This document shows, in pieces, positions 15,719 to 24,890 of a DNA stretch of 64,000 nucleotides. A model generated the notes under the pieces. The model was not told the origin of the DNA, ran no database searches, and saw nothing but the letters and a program-made list of their open reading frames with translations. The translations under genes and the position numbers were made by a program. This DNA is from Alcanivorax profundi (GTDB lineage: Bacteria > Pseudomonadota > Gammaproteobacteria > Pseudomonadales > Alcanivoracaceae). Where the stretch lies: NCBI RefSeq assembly GCF_003597125.1, contig NZ_QYYA01000001.1:248001-312000 (forward strand). Reading direction: 5' to 3'. Each line of letters opens with the position of its first letter. Within the stretch, counting starts at the first letter, position 1.

Positions 15719-16927
15719 TCAGCCAATAATGCCGTCCTGTTGAAGCTGGGCGAATTCCTCGGCGCTCAGCCCCAGCTCCTCCTGCAGGATCTGCTGGTTA
15801 TGGCTGCCCACGTCACCGCCAGGCCAGCGGGTTTCCCCGGGGGTCTCGACGAGTCGTGGCGTGATCGCAGGAATCTTGAGGGGCTTGCCGTTGATTTCGA
15901 CCTGCTGAAACAGGCCTCGGGCCTGGAAGTGCGGGTCCTGCATCATGTCGGCCACCGAATAGATGGGGCCTGAGGGGACACGGGCGTCTTCCAGAATCGA
16001 GAGGATGTCATCGCTGGGCAGGCTACGGCACCAGCTGTCCAGGGCGTCATCAATGGCGGCCTCGTTCTCGACCCGGCCTGCATTGGTGGCCATGTCCGGG
16101 TTTTCTGCCATGTCGGGGCGTCCGGCGGCGACCATCAGTCGTTTGAAAATGGAGTCACCATTGCCGCCGATGACCACAAATTTGCGGTCTGCACAGCGGT
16201 AGGTATTGGTGGGGACAATGCCGGTCACGGTGGAGCCGGAGGGCTCACGAATCACGCCGGCGCCGTCGAATTCCGGGATCACCCCTTCCAGCAGGTTGAA
16301 CACGGATTCGTACAGGGCCACATCCACGACCTGCCCCTTGTCGCTGGCCTGACGTTCGAACAGGGCCAGAAGGATGCCGAGTGCGGCGTGCAAGGCGGCA
16401 ATGGTATCGCCCAGCGAGAGATTGGGGCGTACCGGGCGCTCTCCGGGGAAGCCGTTCACATAGCGCATGCCGCCAATGCCTTCACAGACTGACGCATAGC
16501 CAGGTTTGCTGGCGTAAGGCCCGGTCTGCCCATAGCCGGAGATGCGGGTGTAGACCAGGCCGGGGTTGTCTTCACTGAAGCTGTCCGGGCCCAGCCCCCA
16601 GTTTTCCATGGTCCCCGGGCGGAAGTTCTCGATCACCACATCCGCCTTGGTCATCATCTTGCGCACCAGCGCCTTGCCTTGGTCGGTCTTGAGATCCAGG
16701 GTCACCGATTTCTTGTTGCGGCCCAGGCTTCGCCACCAGAAGGAGGTGCCATCGTCATCGAGTTTGCGCCAGCCACGAATGGGATCGCCCCCAGGCGGTT
16801 CGACCTTGACCACATCGGCACCGAAGTAGGCCAGTAAGGTGCCAGTGAAAGGGCCAGCCAGCAGTTGGCCCAGCTCAACAACACGGACTCCTTCCAGGGG
16901 CAGGCGGCGGGGTGCGGTGTGGGTCAT
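15719..16927 (-). CDS. CaiB/BaiF family CoA-transferase (family III)
   Basis: A 402-residue family III CoA-transferase. N-terminal LEGVRVVELGQLLAGPFTGTLLAYFGADVVKVEPPGGDPIRGW and RNKKSVTLDLKTDQGKALV are hallmarks, with VIENFRPGTMENWGLG and TRISGYGQTGPY following; the Asp expected to carry the acyl intermediate lies in the NLSLGDTIAALHAALG region. Such enzymes move CoA between carboxylic acids such as carnitine, formyl/oxalyl or methyl-branched acids; the acceptor is not predictable here. Divergent from trmH. Confidence 0.92.
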   Translation of the reverse strand: MTHTAPRRLPLEGVRVVELGQLLAGPFTGTLLAYFGADVVKVEPPGGDPIRGWRKLDDDGTSFWWRSLGRNKKSVTLDLKTDQGKALVRKMMTKADVVIENFRPGTMENWGLGPDSFSEDNPGLVYTRISGYGQTGPYASKPGYASVCEGIGGMRYVNGFPGERPVRPNLSLGDTIAALHAALGILLALFERQASDKGQVVDVALYESVFNLLEGVIPEFDGAGVIREPSGSTVTGIVPTNTYRCADRKFVVIGGNGDSIFKRLMVAAGRPDMAENPDMATNAGRVENEAAIDDALDSWCRSLPSDDILSILEDARVPSGPIYSVADMMQDPHFQARGLFQQVEINGKPLKIPAITPRLVETPGETRWPGGDVGSHNQQILQEELGLSAEEFAQLQQDGIIG

Positions 16928-17072
16928 GGTCTCTCCGTGGGGGCCAGGGTGTGGTTAACAGGCTGTTAAAAGGCTCTCAAGCCTAGCGGATTGGGACGTG
17001 CAGTGGCAGTGGCGAAAATGACCGGCGCCGGGTGTTTGTCGTCAGGTTGGGGGCGGGAGGAGGGCTTAAGTT

Positions 17073-17100
17073 TTGCCATCCGGGCCCGGGCCTATACAAT
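17073..17100 (+). promoter_or_regulatory. sigma-70 promoter of trmH
   Basis: TTGCCA (17073-17078) and TACAAT (17095-17100) are 16 bases apart and about 25 bases upstream of the trmH start. Confidence 0.5.
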
Positions 17101-17125
17101 CCGCGGCCTGCTACGAGGAAAAACC

Positions 17126-17809
17126 ATGACTCCGGAACGTTATCGCCGCATCTGTGACACCCTGGATCGCCGTCAGCCTGACCTGACCGTGATCATGGAT
17201 GGGGTGCACAAACCCCATAATATTGCCGCCATTGTGCGTACCTGTGATGCGGTAGGAATCATGGATGTCCACGCGATTTTGCCCAACAACCGGGCGCGCA
17301 TGGCGGCGGGAACGGCTATGGGCTCCCAGCGCTGGGTGAAGGTTCACAAGCGGGACGAAAGCACCAGCGTCATTCGTGAGCTGCAGGGTGAGGGGGTTCA
17401 GGTGCTTGCCGCGCACCTTTCCGACACCGCCATTCCCTACCGCCAGGTGGATTTCACTCGCCCTACGGCCCTGTTACTGGGCACCGAGAAGTTTGGTGTC
17501 AGCGATGAAGCGGCCGCGGCCGTGGATCAGCATGTCATCATCCCGATGATGGGGATGGTGGAATCGTTCAATGTGAGTGTGGCGGCGGCGATTATCCTGT
17601 CCGAAGCCTGCGAACAGCGCCGAGCCAAGGGGTTTTATGACAGCCCCAGGGTAGATGAGGCGCGCTACAACGCGTTGTTGTTTCGCTGGGGGCACCCGAA
17701 GATCGCCCGGTTGTGCGATGCAGAAGGGGTGCCTTACCCGGAACTGGATGAAGACGGACAGGTGAAGGACAGCGCCGCGCTTACGGCGCTGTTGCGGAAG
17801 GAGCCCTGA
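17126..17809 (+). CDS. trmH: tRNA (guanosine-2'-O)-methyltransferase TrmH
   Basis: TrmH methylates the ribose of G18 in tRNAs. From the ATG at 17126 (GAGGAAAAACC upstream) the protein has 227 residues, the usual size, and starts MTPERYRRICDTLDRRQPDLTVIMDGVHKPHNIAAIVRTCDAVG like E. coli TrmH. SPOUT knot motifs are LLLGTEKFGVSDEA and IPMMGMVESFNVSVAAAIIL. The longer frame upstream is not used. Its end overlaps the convergent unknown gene by 29 bases. Confidence 0.95.
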   Translation: MTPERYRRICDTLDRRQPDLTVIMDGVHKPHNIAAIVRTCDAVGIMDVHAILPNNRARMAAGTAMGSQRWVKVHKRDESTSVIRELQGEGVQVLAAHLSDTAIPYRQVDFTRPTALLLGTEKFGVSDEAAAAVDQHVIIPMMGMVESFNVSVAAAIILSEACEQRRAKGFYDSPRVDEARYNALLFRWGHPKIARLCDAEGVPYPELDEDGQVKDSAALTALLRKEP

Positions 17810-19670
17810 CGGCGCCCAATGGTTTGGCGCTGGGAGCATGGCTGACTTGCCAGTGAAAATCGCTGGCGCCACCTTCCCCGACCCAGGCCGGGAACCACAA
17901 CGTGTTGTCCATGGTGGCGTAGCGTAGGCGGGTGATGTCGATGCCCTGCTGGTTGGCCAGTGCCACCATGCGCTGCAGGACCTTGCCATGGTGGATCTGG
18001 TCGGGAGCGATGGTGCTATCGAGAATGGATTGACGCACCAGGCCGTTGAAGGTGTCCCTGGGAATGCCAGAGAAGTTCATTCGGTCCAGGTCGGCCACGA
18101 AGCCATCGGCAACGGCAGCCACCGTGGTGAAGCGGCCTTCTTCGTTAAGCTCACGGATGCGCGCATTGACGATTTTATCGTATTTCTCAAACGCGCCCTT
18201 TTCTTCTGCCTCGGCCAGTGCCTGTATGGCTTCTCCCAGGCTGTCCATGTTCATGTAATCCAGCTTGGGGATTGCGCCAAGCAGATCAATGACGGTGCGT
18301 GGCAGCCCTTCACTCTGGAATCCCAGTCGCGGCGTTGCACCGGGATAGCGTTCGTAGTCGGTCGTGCTTTCGGTATCGTCCTCATAAAACATGTTCATCG
18401 TGACGCCGTTGAGGAAGGCATCGAACAGCCCGTTGGGGACCACTGGCATATGGTTGCTGAAGAACATTTCCCAGCCCTGATTCGAGTCCATATGCAGCCA
18501 GTCGCCGGGGAGCCGGGTGGCGTTCATGGTGGTCTCAAAGGCACTCATCTTGCCATCCACAAGCCCGTATTGGCCGTCGCCATAGACTTGGTCGAAACTC
18601 AGCCGGGCACCATCCAGATTGTGGAAATCGATGGCAAAATGGATCCGCGGTTCGCGCAGAAAGAGCAGGAAAAACTTGAGGACTTTTACGCTCCCGATGG
18701 CGAAGCGGGAAGGAATGGTCACCGATTGCTCGTAAAAATCGATCTGGAATTTCTGGCTGAAAAAGGTCGGCAGATAGGCATACCAGATGCGGGCTTTGAC
18801 CAGCAGTGAGGCGCGCACCGCGCCGTCTTTAACCGCGATGGGGATGGCCTTGATGTTCTTGCGGGTATCCAGATCCACGCGCAGTTTCTGGTTAAGAATG
18901 CCAGTGCTGATGTTGACGTAGATATTGTCGAAAACATTCTTGTTGGCATGGGGACCAAGCCTGGGTGCCATGGACTCAATCTGGGTGAAATCCTCGGGGT
19001 CGTAGTTCAGTTTCATCAGAGTGCTGCTGATCTCGCCTTTCTCGAGGTCCACCTGAACATAGTCCGCCCTGGAACGTTCAGGGTTGTTGCGCACCAGATA
19101 AATATAGCGGGGCTGGTTGCGTGGTGAGTCAAGGCGGATTTCCTCGAGCAGGGTGCCTTGCTCAAGCGGATGTTGTTCCGGGTTATAGCGTTCCCAGCCG
19201 CCGTCGCGGAACATGAAGGCGAGCTCGTCGAAATCATCAAAAATGCCGGGCTTGCCCTCTGGCGGGTTGTCGTTCTCGCCCTCAATCCAGATCAGGCCGG
19301 TTTTGTCATATTCGTCAATCTGGAAAGGGATCGGGATCAGCTTGCCTTCGCGAACAGCCATCAGAGACAGTTCATCAACGGCGATACCGTTATGGGAGGA
19401 GAGCTCAAACCCCTTGATTTCCATTGGGTAAAGATAGGTGAATTGCGTGGTGTCCAGTGCCTCCAGGGTGGCGTCCAGCTGGGCAGTAGAGATTTTGGAC
19501 ATACTGTTGACCCAGCGCCCGAGTGCACTGGGGTCAGCCTTGTAGAAATCAAGGAAGTGCTGGAAGTAGGCATCGGGTACACCGTCTGTCCAGATCTCCC
19601 TGGCCTGTGAGGGGCTGGGGAGTGTAAAGAACAGGGCAATGAGTCCGATCCATGCCTGTCTGCCGATCAT
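17781..19670 (-). CDS. Large exported protein of unknown function
   Basis: A 629-residue protein from the ATG at 19670 (AGAG site upstream). A clear signal peptide ends PSPSQA before REIWTDG, so it is exported to the periplasm or outer membrane. No family is recognised. The mature part is rich in acidic and aromatic residues (DEYDKTGLIW, DDFDELAFMFRDGGW, NVFDNIYVNIS) with alternating short hydrophobic runs that suggest beta structure in the middle. It has a helical, charged C-terminal third (IQALAEAEEKGAFEKYDKIV). A segment SVKVLKFFLLFLREPRI is hydrophobic but too basic for a clear membrane helix. Divergent, with 54 bases between starts, from the methyltransferase gene. Confidence 0.85.
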   Translation of the reverse strand: MIGRQAWIGLIALFFTLPSPSQAREIWTDGVPDAYFQHFLDFYKADPSALGRWVNSMSKISTAQLDATLEALDTTQFTYLYPMEIKGFELSSHNGIAVDELSLMAVREGKLIPIPFQIDEYDKTGLIWIEGENDNPPEGKPGIFDDFDELAFMFRDGGWERYNPEQHPLEQGTLLEEIRLDSPRNQPRYIYLVRNNPERSRADYVQVDLEKGEISSTLMKLNYDPEDFTQIESMAPRLGPHANKNVFDNIYVNISTGILNQKLRVDLDTRKNIKAIPIAVKDGAVRASLLVKARIWYAYLPTFFSQKFQIDFYEQSVTIPSRFAIGSVKVLKFFLLFLREPRIHFAIDFHNLDGARLSFDQVYGDGQYGLVDGKMSAFETTMNATRLPGDWLHMDSNQGWEMFFSNHMPVVPNGLFDAFLNGVTMNMFYEDDTESTTDYERYPGATPRLGFQSEGLPRTVIDLLGAIPKLDYMNMDSLGEAIQALAEAEEKGAFEKYDKIVNARIRELNEEGRFTTVAAVADGFVADLDRMNFSGIPRDTFNGLVRQSILDSTIAPDQIHHGKVLQRMVALANQQGIDITRLRYATMDNTLWFPAWVGEGGASDFHWQVSHAPSAKPLGAVRAPSATAP

Positions 19671-19724
19671 TTTGTTATTCTCTTCGACGTTTTGGATGGG
19701 CATAAGTGAATTAGGGCATAGGGT

Positions 19725-20399
19725 ATGACAGAGAATGAAAAAAGAGTAGGCCTCGACGCCCTGCACCAGTGTCTCCACCGCGTATTGCCTGCGGTAAGCC
19801 TGCGCAGCCAGTCGTTGCCCAATACGCCCCAATTGCGTCTCTGGCTGCTGGATGAGCTGTTTCCTGAACAGGCGCTGGAGCCGGAGATCGTTAACCGGAT
19901 CATGGAAGAGCCTCCGTACTGGTCGTTTTGCTGGGCGTCAGGGCAGGTACTGGCAGAGTACCTGATGGCGCATCCGCAATGGGTCAAGGGCCGTTGTGTC
20001 GTCGATGTGGGCCCGGGATCCGGGGTGGTGGCCATTGCCGCGGCCATGGCGGGGGCTCGCAAGGTGATTGCCTGCGATCTGGATGCGGATGCCCTCACCG
20101 CCACCCGGGTCAATGCGCTGGAAAATGACGTGGAGGTGATGCTCAGCCAGGATCTGGACAGTGCTTTGGCCGAGGCGGATCTGGTGACGGCAGCTGATAT
20201 TCTCTACGACCGGGAAAACCTGCCGTTACTGGCGCGTTTTCAGGCCGCGGGCAGGGTGTTGCTGGCGGACTCCCGTGTGCCGGATTTGAATCCGCGGGGG
20301 TACCGGCTATTGGGACAGTGGCAGTCCTGTACCTGGCCGGATCTGGGGGAGTCCAGTGAGTACAACGGGGTAAGGTTGTTCGCTTCGGAACCGGAATAA
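19725..20399 (+). CDS. ETFB/PrmA-like class I SAM-dependent protein methyltransferase
   Basis: A 224-residue methyltransferase. PPYWSFCWASGQVLAEYL precedes motif I VVDVGPGSGVVAIAAAMAGA, then IACDLDADALTATRVNA (motif II) and ADLVTAADILYDREN. This layout resembles the lysine methyltransferases of the ETFB-KMT/METTL20 group and NNT1-like proteins. A protein lysine substrate (for example electron-transfer flavoprotein beta) is a reasonable guess in a lipid-oxidising bacterium but is not shown by the sequence. Divergent from the exported unknown. Confidence 0.8.
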   Translation: MTENEKRVGLDALHQCLHRVLPAVSLRSQSLPNTPQLRLWLLDELFPEQALEPEIVNRIMEEPPYWSFCWASGQVLAEYLMAHPQWVKGRCVVDVGPGSGVVAIAAAMAGARKVIACDLDADALTATRVNALENDVEVMLSQDLDSALAEADLVTAADILYDRENLPLLARFQAAGRVLLADSRVPDLNPRGYRLLGQWQSCTWPDLGESSEYNGVRLFASEPE

Positions 20400-20524
20400 G
20401 AAATTCTGGTCACACAGTTTGGCGGGCGCTATCAGCTTCGGGCTGCCACTACGCCCGCTGTAGGGGGTAACAGGGAACTCATCCCGAATTCCGGTTTTCC
20501 TTGAATCATCAGGAGGAACAGACA

Positions 20525-21907
20525 TTGTCCAAGAAAATGCAAACCGTCCAGCCACTGGTCTGGCTGATGCTGGCGCTGTGTGTGGCTTTTTCACCCGTTC
20601 AGGCGGCGCTGCCGTCGGTAACAGGGGAAGGCGATGCCTTGCCGTCACTGGCGCCCATGCTGGAAAAGACGTCGCCAGCGGTCGTTAACATTGCCATCGA
20701 AACCCGGGTGCGCGCCGCCCGGAACCCGTTGATGGATGATCCTTTCTTTCGCCGCTTCTTCAACATGCCCGAGCAGCAGCGCGAACGCCGGGCGGCCAGT
20801 GCCGGCTCGGGTGTGATTGTCGATGCAGAAAATGGCTACATTCTGACTAATGCTCACGTGGTCAAGAATGCGGACACCATCGAAGTGACCCTCACTGATG
20901 GCCGTGAGTTGTCTGCCGAGCTGGTGGGTACGGATGAAGAAGTGGACCTGGCGGTTCTGAAACTGGAAGAGGCGGATGGGCTGACGCAGATCGCCATCGC
21001 CGATTCTACCGGCCTGCGGGTGGGGGATTTTGTGGTCGCTATCGGCAACCCGTTCGGGCTTGGCCAGACCGTGACCAGCGGCATCGTCTCAGCACTGGGA
21101 CGTACCGGGTTGGGTATCGAAGGGTATGAGAGCTTTATCCAGACCGATGCCTCGATTAATCCGGGGAATTCCGGCGGTGCCCTGGTGAATCTGCGTGGTG
21201 AACTGGTTGGCATCAACACCGCCATCCTGGCGCCGGCGGGTGGGAACGTGGGTATTGGTTTTGCCATTCCTACCGAAATGGCGGAAAACGTCATGCACCA
21301 GCTGATTGAACACGGTGAAGTGCGTCGCGGCATGCTGGGCGTGACGATCCAGGATCTTACCCCGGAGCTGGCAGAAGCCTTTGGCGTTGATCGCCAGCGT
21401 GGCGTGGTGATTACCCAGGTCGTGGAAGACAGTGCAGCGGAGAAAGCCGGCTTGAAGAGCGGTGATGTGGTAACCGCAGTGGATGGCCGTCCAGTGAATC
21501 GGGCTGCTGATTTGCGTAACAAGGTCGGGATGGCGCCAGTTGGCGAGAAGGTGACCCTGAGCATCCTGCGCGACGGCAAGAAGAAGGATGTCACTGCCAC
21601 CATCAGTGAATCCAATCGTGAAACCGCCGGTGGTGAGGCGGTTTCCCGTTTCCTGGAAGGTGCCAGCCTGCGTGACCTGCGCAAGGGTGAGCTGCAGCAT
21701 GCTGAAAGCGGTGTGCTGGTGGATGCGGTGGAGCGCGCTTCTCCCGCCTGGCGTGCCGGTCTGCGTCAGGGCGATGTGATTATCAACGCCAACCGCAAGG
21801 ACGTGGTCGATATGAAAGAGTTGCGTTCGGCAGTGGAAGACAAGGATGCAACCCTGTTACTGCGAGTCAATCGTAATGGCGGGATCTTCTTTGTGGTGGT
21901 TCGTTGA
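20525..21907 (+). CDS. DegP/DegQ/MucD-type periplasmic serine endoprotease
   Basis: A trypsin-like HtrA protease with two PDZ domains, about 460 residues. A signal peptide ends PVQA. The catalytic triad is visible in TNAHVV (His), EEVDLAVLKLE (Asp) and INPGNSGGALVNL (Ser). PDZ1 (about 275-360) includes GVVITQVVEDSAAEKAGLKSGDVV; PDZ2 includes GVLVDAVERASPAWRAGLRQGDVIINANRKDV. The start is taken as TTG 20525, because AGGAGG at 20511-20516 is eight bases away, whereas the ATG at 20537 is twenty bases away. MucD homologues usually follow rpoE-mucABC; here it stands alone. Confidence 0.94.
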   Translation: MSKKMQTVQPLVWLMLALCVAFSPVQAALPSVTGEGDALPSLAPMLEKTSPAVVNIAIETRVRAARNPLMDDPFFRRFFNMPEQQRERRAASAGSGVIVDAENGYILTNAHVVKNADTIEVTLTDGRELSAELVGTDEEVDLAVLKLEEADGLTQIAIADSTGLRVGDFVVAIGNPFGLGQTVTSGIVSALGRTGLGIEGYESFIQTDASINPGNSGGALVNLRGELVGINTAILAPAGGNVGIGFAIPTEMAENVMHQLIEHGEVRRGMLGVTIQDLTPELAEAFGVDRQRGVVITQVVEDSAAEKAGLKSGDVVTAVDGRPVNRAADLRNKVGMAPVGEKVTLSILRDGKKKDVTATISESNRETAGGEAVSRFLEGASLRDLRKGELQHAESGVLVDAVERASPAWRAGLRQGDVIINANRKDVVDMKELRSAVEDKDATLLLRVNRNGGIFFVVVR

Positions 21908-21964
21908 TTACACTGGCGGGAGGCTCCTGCGGATGCGGGGGCTACCGGATTTGACCGTCTGAAG

Positions 21965-22000
21965 AAAACGCCCCGTTTCAGCGAAACCGGGGCGTTTTTT
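21965..22000 (+). terminator. Intrinsic terminator behind the protease gene
   Basis: An AACGCCCCG / CGGGGCGTT stem extended by TTTC/GAAA closes an AGC loop and is followed by six Ts; flanking As allow use from either side. Confidence 0.9.
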
Positions 22001-22066
22001 ATGCCTTTCCTGTTGAGGGAGGGTGGAAGATCGGGTGGACTGCTGAGCAGTTCGCCGGAATCAGGC

Positions 22067-22852
22067 TCACTCATGCTCAAAGTGGCCGTGGCGTCCCTCA
22101 CCCTGACGGAAACGCTCTGCACCTTGAAGGGCTTCCTCGAACACCACCGGGTATCCCCCTTTACCTTCCAGACGCAAGGCCTCGGCCACGGGGTGCTCCC
22201 ATTGTTGCAGGGCCGAAAGCCTGTCTGCACGCAAGCAGGCCTGGGGAAAGGTCGCGATCTGTTTCGCCAGTGTCATGGCTGCAGTGAGGGCCTGACCGTC
22301 GTCGACGACGCGGTTGGCCAGGCCCATGGCCAGAGCCTCTTCGGCCCCGACCGGCCGTCCCGTCAGGATCATGTCCATGGCATGGCTTTGTCCGATCAGA
22401 CGGGGAAGTCGCACTGTGCCGCCGTCGATCAGTGGCACGCCCCAACGGCGACAGAACACCCCGAAGATCGCACTCCTTTCCATGACCCGCATGTCGCACC
22501 ACACTGCCAGTTCCAGCCCCCCGGCAACGGCATAACCGCTAACCGCGGCGACAACCGGTTTGCTCATGGCCAGCCGGGTAGGGCCCATGGGGCCTGGGCC
22601 GCTACCCTGTGCATCGATTTCATTGCGGCGTTGCGGGTCGCCCAGTGCCGACAGATCTGCACCTGCACAAAAATTCCCCCCAGCGCCGGTCAGGATCGCC
22701 ACGTGCAGTGCCGGATTGTTGTCGAAGTCTTCAAACGCTTTTCGCATGGCGTCAGCGGTAGGGCGGTCGACAGCGTTACGCTGGGCGGGGCGGTTAAGGG
22801 TAATCACACAGACGTTGTCGATGTGTTCAATGAGTACGGGAGGCCCTGACAT
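22067..22852 (-). CDS. Enoyl-CoA hydratase/isomerase family protein
   Basis: A 261-residue crotonase-fold protein. Visible are ITLNRPAQRNAVD, the oxyanion-hole segment GAGGNFCAGADLSAL, and SKPVVAAVSGYAVAGGLELAVWCDMRV with the second oxyanion glycine. The position of the first catalytic Glu in bona fide hydratases falls in the GVFCRRWGVPLIDGG region, which lacks the usual Glu pattern, so the reaction may differ from simple hydration. Probably beta-oxidation or related acyl-CoA chemistry. Divergent from the thioredoxin-like gene. Confidence 0.88.
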   Translation of the reverse strand: MSGPPVLIEHIDNVCVITLNRPAQRNAVDRPTADAMRKAFEDFDNNPALHVAILTGAGGNFCAGADLSALGDPQRRNEIDAQGSGPGPMGPTRLAMSKPVVAAVSGYAVAGGLELAVWCDMRVMERSAIFGVFCRRWGVPLIDGGTVRLPRLIGQSHAMDMILTGRPVGAEEALAMGLANRVVDDGQALTAAMTLAKQIATFPQACLRADRLSALQQWEHPVAEALRLEGKGGYPVVFEEALQGAERFRQGEGRHGHFEHE

Positions 22853-22899
22853 ATTGTTATCCTGTGCGGAAGATGAATGTTCACGTTAGTGGAGCCTGT

Positions 22900-23232
22900 A
22901 TGCACTATCAATCGACCTACGCGCCGGAAACCCTTGAGCGGGGACAGGTAGACACCCACGAGGGAATACGCTTACTGGAATTCGGGACCAATTGGTGCGG
23001 TTACTGTATTGCTGCTCAGCCGGAAATCGAGGCCTGTGTGGGGCTAATTGAGGACGGTGAACACCTCAAGGTGGAAGACGGGCCCGGCAGGCCGTTGGGG
23101 CGAAGTTTTCGGGTCCGGTTATGGCCGACGCTGATTCTGCTGGAGAATGGTGAAGAAATCGGCCGCGTTGTCCGCCCTGACCGGGCTGCGCTGCAGGCGT
23201 TGCTGGCCCCGCTGGCCGCGGGTCGGCAATAA
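22900..23232 (+). CDS. Thioredoxin-family protein
   Basis: A 110-residue thioredoxin fold with EFGTNWCGYCIAAQPEIEACV (redox motif CGYC, as in DsbC rather than the CGPC of thioredoxin) and the cis-proline segment VRLWPTLILLENGEEIGRVVRP. No signal peptide, so cytoplasmic. The ATG at 22900 is preferred (GGAGCC upstream) over the ATG at 22864. Convergent with the MDR oxidoreductase. Confidence 0.85.
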   Translation: MHYQSTYAPETLERGQVDTHEGIRLLEFGTNWCGYCIAAQPEIEACVGLIEDGEHLKVEDGPGRPLGRSFRVRLWPTLILLENGEEIGRVVRPDRAALQALLAPLAAGRQ

Positions 23233-23252
23233 GGGGCTCGCACAACACAGCG

Positions 23253-24266
23253 TTACGGCAGTGTCAGTACGACTTTGCCGCAGGTCTTGCCGGATTGCAG
23301 CAGGGCGAGAGCCTGATGTGCCTCTTCAAAGGGCAGTGAGTGACCGACATGGGGGGGGGCAATCTCCACTGCTGTCAGTTCTTGCAGTAATCCCTGCAGT
23401 CGCGTTTTTTGCTCCCATAGCCAGATGAGGTTGAAGGCCAGCACTGACCGGTTACTGCTGATCATGTCCATCACGTCATAGCGGGGGCGGCGTAGATAAC
23501 GCCAGGCTGCTTTGAGATAGTTGGGACGATGGCCAGTAGGAGTGAATTCTGCGGCACCAAACACGACCAGTCTGCCCATGGGTGCCAATGCGGCAAAGCT
23601 GGCTTGCTGTACCTTTCCGCCAATGGCATCCAGCACCAGGTCCAGGGGTTCAGACAGCCCGGAAAGCTGTTTCATAAAATCTGTATCGCGAACCAGTACT
23701 TGTTCGAAGCCCTGTGAAACTAACCAGTGGGCTTTTTCTGTGTTTCCCACGGTGCCGATGGGGGTTGCTCCCAGCGCCTTGCACAACTTCATGGCCTGCA
23801 AGCCAACGCCCCCTGCGGCGCTGTGAACCAGCACTCTGTGGCCTTTGTCGATGGCGCCCAGATGAGTGAGGGCGTACCAGGCCGTGAGTGTCTGTACCGG
23901 CCAGGCTGCACCCTGGGAAAAGTCCCAGTCTGCGGGCAGGGGTATCAGATACTCTGGTTCGCTGTCGATTACACTGCTGTAGCCCCCGAAGCGGGTGAGG
24001 CCCATTACCCGGTCTCCGGGCTGGAAAGCGCCAGAGTCCTCCACGCTCTCTACAACCCCGGAAAATTCCAGACCCGGAACAAAGCTACCTTCCGGGGTGG
24101 CGGAATAGAGCCCGGTGAGCGCGAAAATATCAGCGAAATTCAGGCCCACGGCTTTAACCGTTACCCGGACTTTCCCTTTGGACCGTGGCGGGAGGGTGCT
24201 CTCCTGTAGAGCCAGTGTGGCCAGGTTGCCTGCCTTTGGGGTTTTCCAGTGTTGGACCGATGGCAT
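23253..24266 (-). CDS. Zinc-independent MDR-type alcohol dehydrogenase / quinone oxidoreductase
   Basis: A 337-residue medium-chain dehydrogenase/reductase from ATG 24264-24266 (AGAGG upstream). GLNFADIFALTGLYSATPEGSFVPGLEFSGVV and the NADPH site VHSAAGGVGLQAMKLCKALG place it with quinone oxidoreductase / VAT1-like members that lack catalytic zinc ligands. The C-terminus LPFEEAHQALALLQSGKTCGKVVLTLP is typical. Likely reduces enones or quinones in the cytoplasm; the exact substrate is open. Confidence 0.9.
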   Translation of the reverse strand: MPSVQHWKTPKAGNLATLALQESTLPPRSKGKVRVTVKAVGLNFADIFALTGLYSATPEGSFVPGLEFSGVVESVEDSGAFQPGDRVMGLTRFGGYSSVIDSEPEYLIPLPADWDFSQGAAWPVQTLTAWYALTHLGAIDKGHRVLVHSAAGGVGLQAMKLCKALGATPIGTVGNTEKAHWLVSQGFEQVLVRDTDFMKQLSGLSEPLDLVLDAIGGKVQQASFAALAPMGRLVVFGAAEFTPTGHRPNYLKAAWRYLRRPRYDVMDMISSNRSVLAFNLIWLWEQKTRLQGLLQELTAVEIAPPHVGHSLPFEEAHQALALLQSGKTCGKVVLTLP

Positions 24267-24352
24267 GGTGCAGCCTCTTGCATGATTGGAAATGGTGAAT
24301 TGCACATCGTACTGCTAACGTTGGGGTACAGGCATTCAATGAAGGAAAAAAC

Positions 24353-24736
24353 ATGAATAATCCGGATATCGGCAAGCTGGTGCTGCGCCTCACGTTGGGG
24401 CTGCTGATGCTCTTGCATGGCATTAACAAATTGCACTCCGGGGTGGGGTGGATTGCCGGTGAACTGGCCTCCCATAACCTGCCAGGCTTTCTCGCTTATG
24501 GTGTTTTCGTGGGAGAGTTGATTGCTCCGTTGATGGTACTGCTCGGCTTTCATACCCGTGTGGGCGCAGTGCTGATTGCCGGCAATATGCTGGTGGCCAT
24601 TGTGCTGGTGCACATGGGGGAGTTGTTTTCGCTTACCCAGACCGGCGGCTGGGCACTGGAGCTGCAAGGGTTCTTCCTGTTTACCGCGGTTGCGATTTTC
24701 TTCCTTGGAGCAGGGAAATATGCGGTGAAGAATTGA
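24353..24736 (+). CDS. DoxX family membrane protein
   Basis: A 127-residue protein with four hydrophobic segments and the DoxX features LVLRLTLGLLMLLHGINKLHSGVGWI, FVGELIAPLMVLLGFHTRVGAVLIAGNML and a short C-terminal helix. Family members are inner-membrane proteins linked in some bacteria to quinone or thiol stress, but no specific role can be assigned. A good terminator follows. Confidence 0.88.
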   Translation: MNNPDIGKLVLRLTLGLLMLLHGINKLHSGVGWIAGELASHNLPGFLAYGVFVGELIAPLMVLLGFHTRVGAVLIAGNMLVAIVLVHMGELFSLTQTGGWALELQGFFLFTAVAIFFLGAGKYAVKN

Positions 24737-24758
24737 TGCTTCGGGTTACGAAAAAACG

Positions 24759-24792
24759 AAAAGGCCGCGCTCTGGCTGAGCGCGGCCTTTTT
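24759..24792 (+). terminator. Intrinsic terminator behind the DoxX gene
   Basis: AAGGCCGCGCTC pairs with GAGCGCGGCCTT around TGGCT and ends in a T run. Confidence 0.9.
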
Positions 24793-24890
24793 CATGCCGG
24801 TGCAACATGCAGAAAGCCGGGGAGGCTCACTGTGGAATGGGGAGCAAGACTTCGTTTGCAAGACCTCCCACGCCCTGTGGGGAATCCCCT

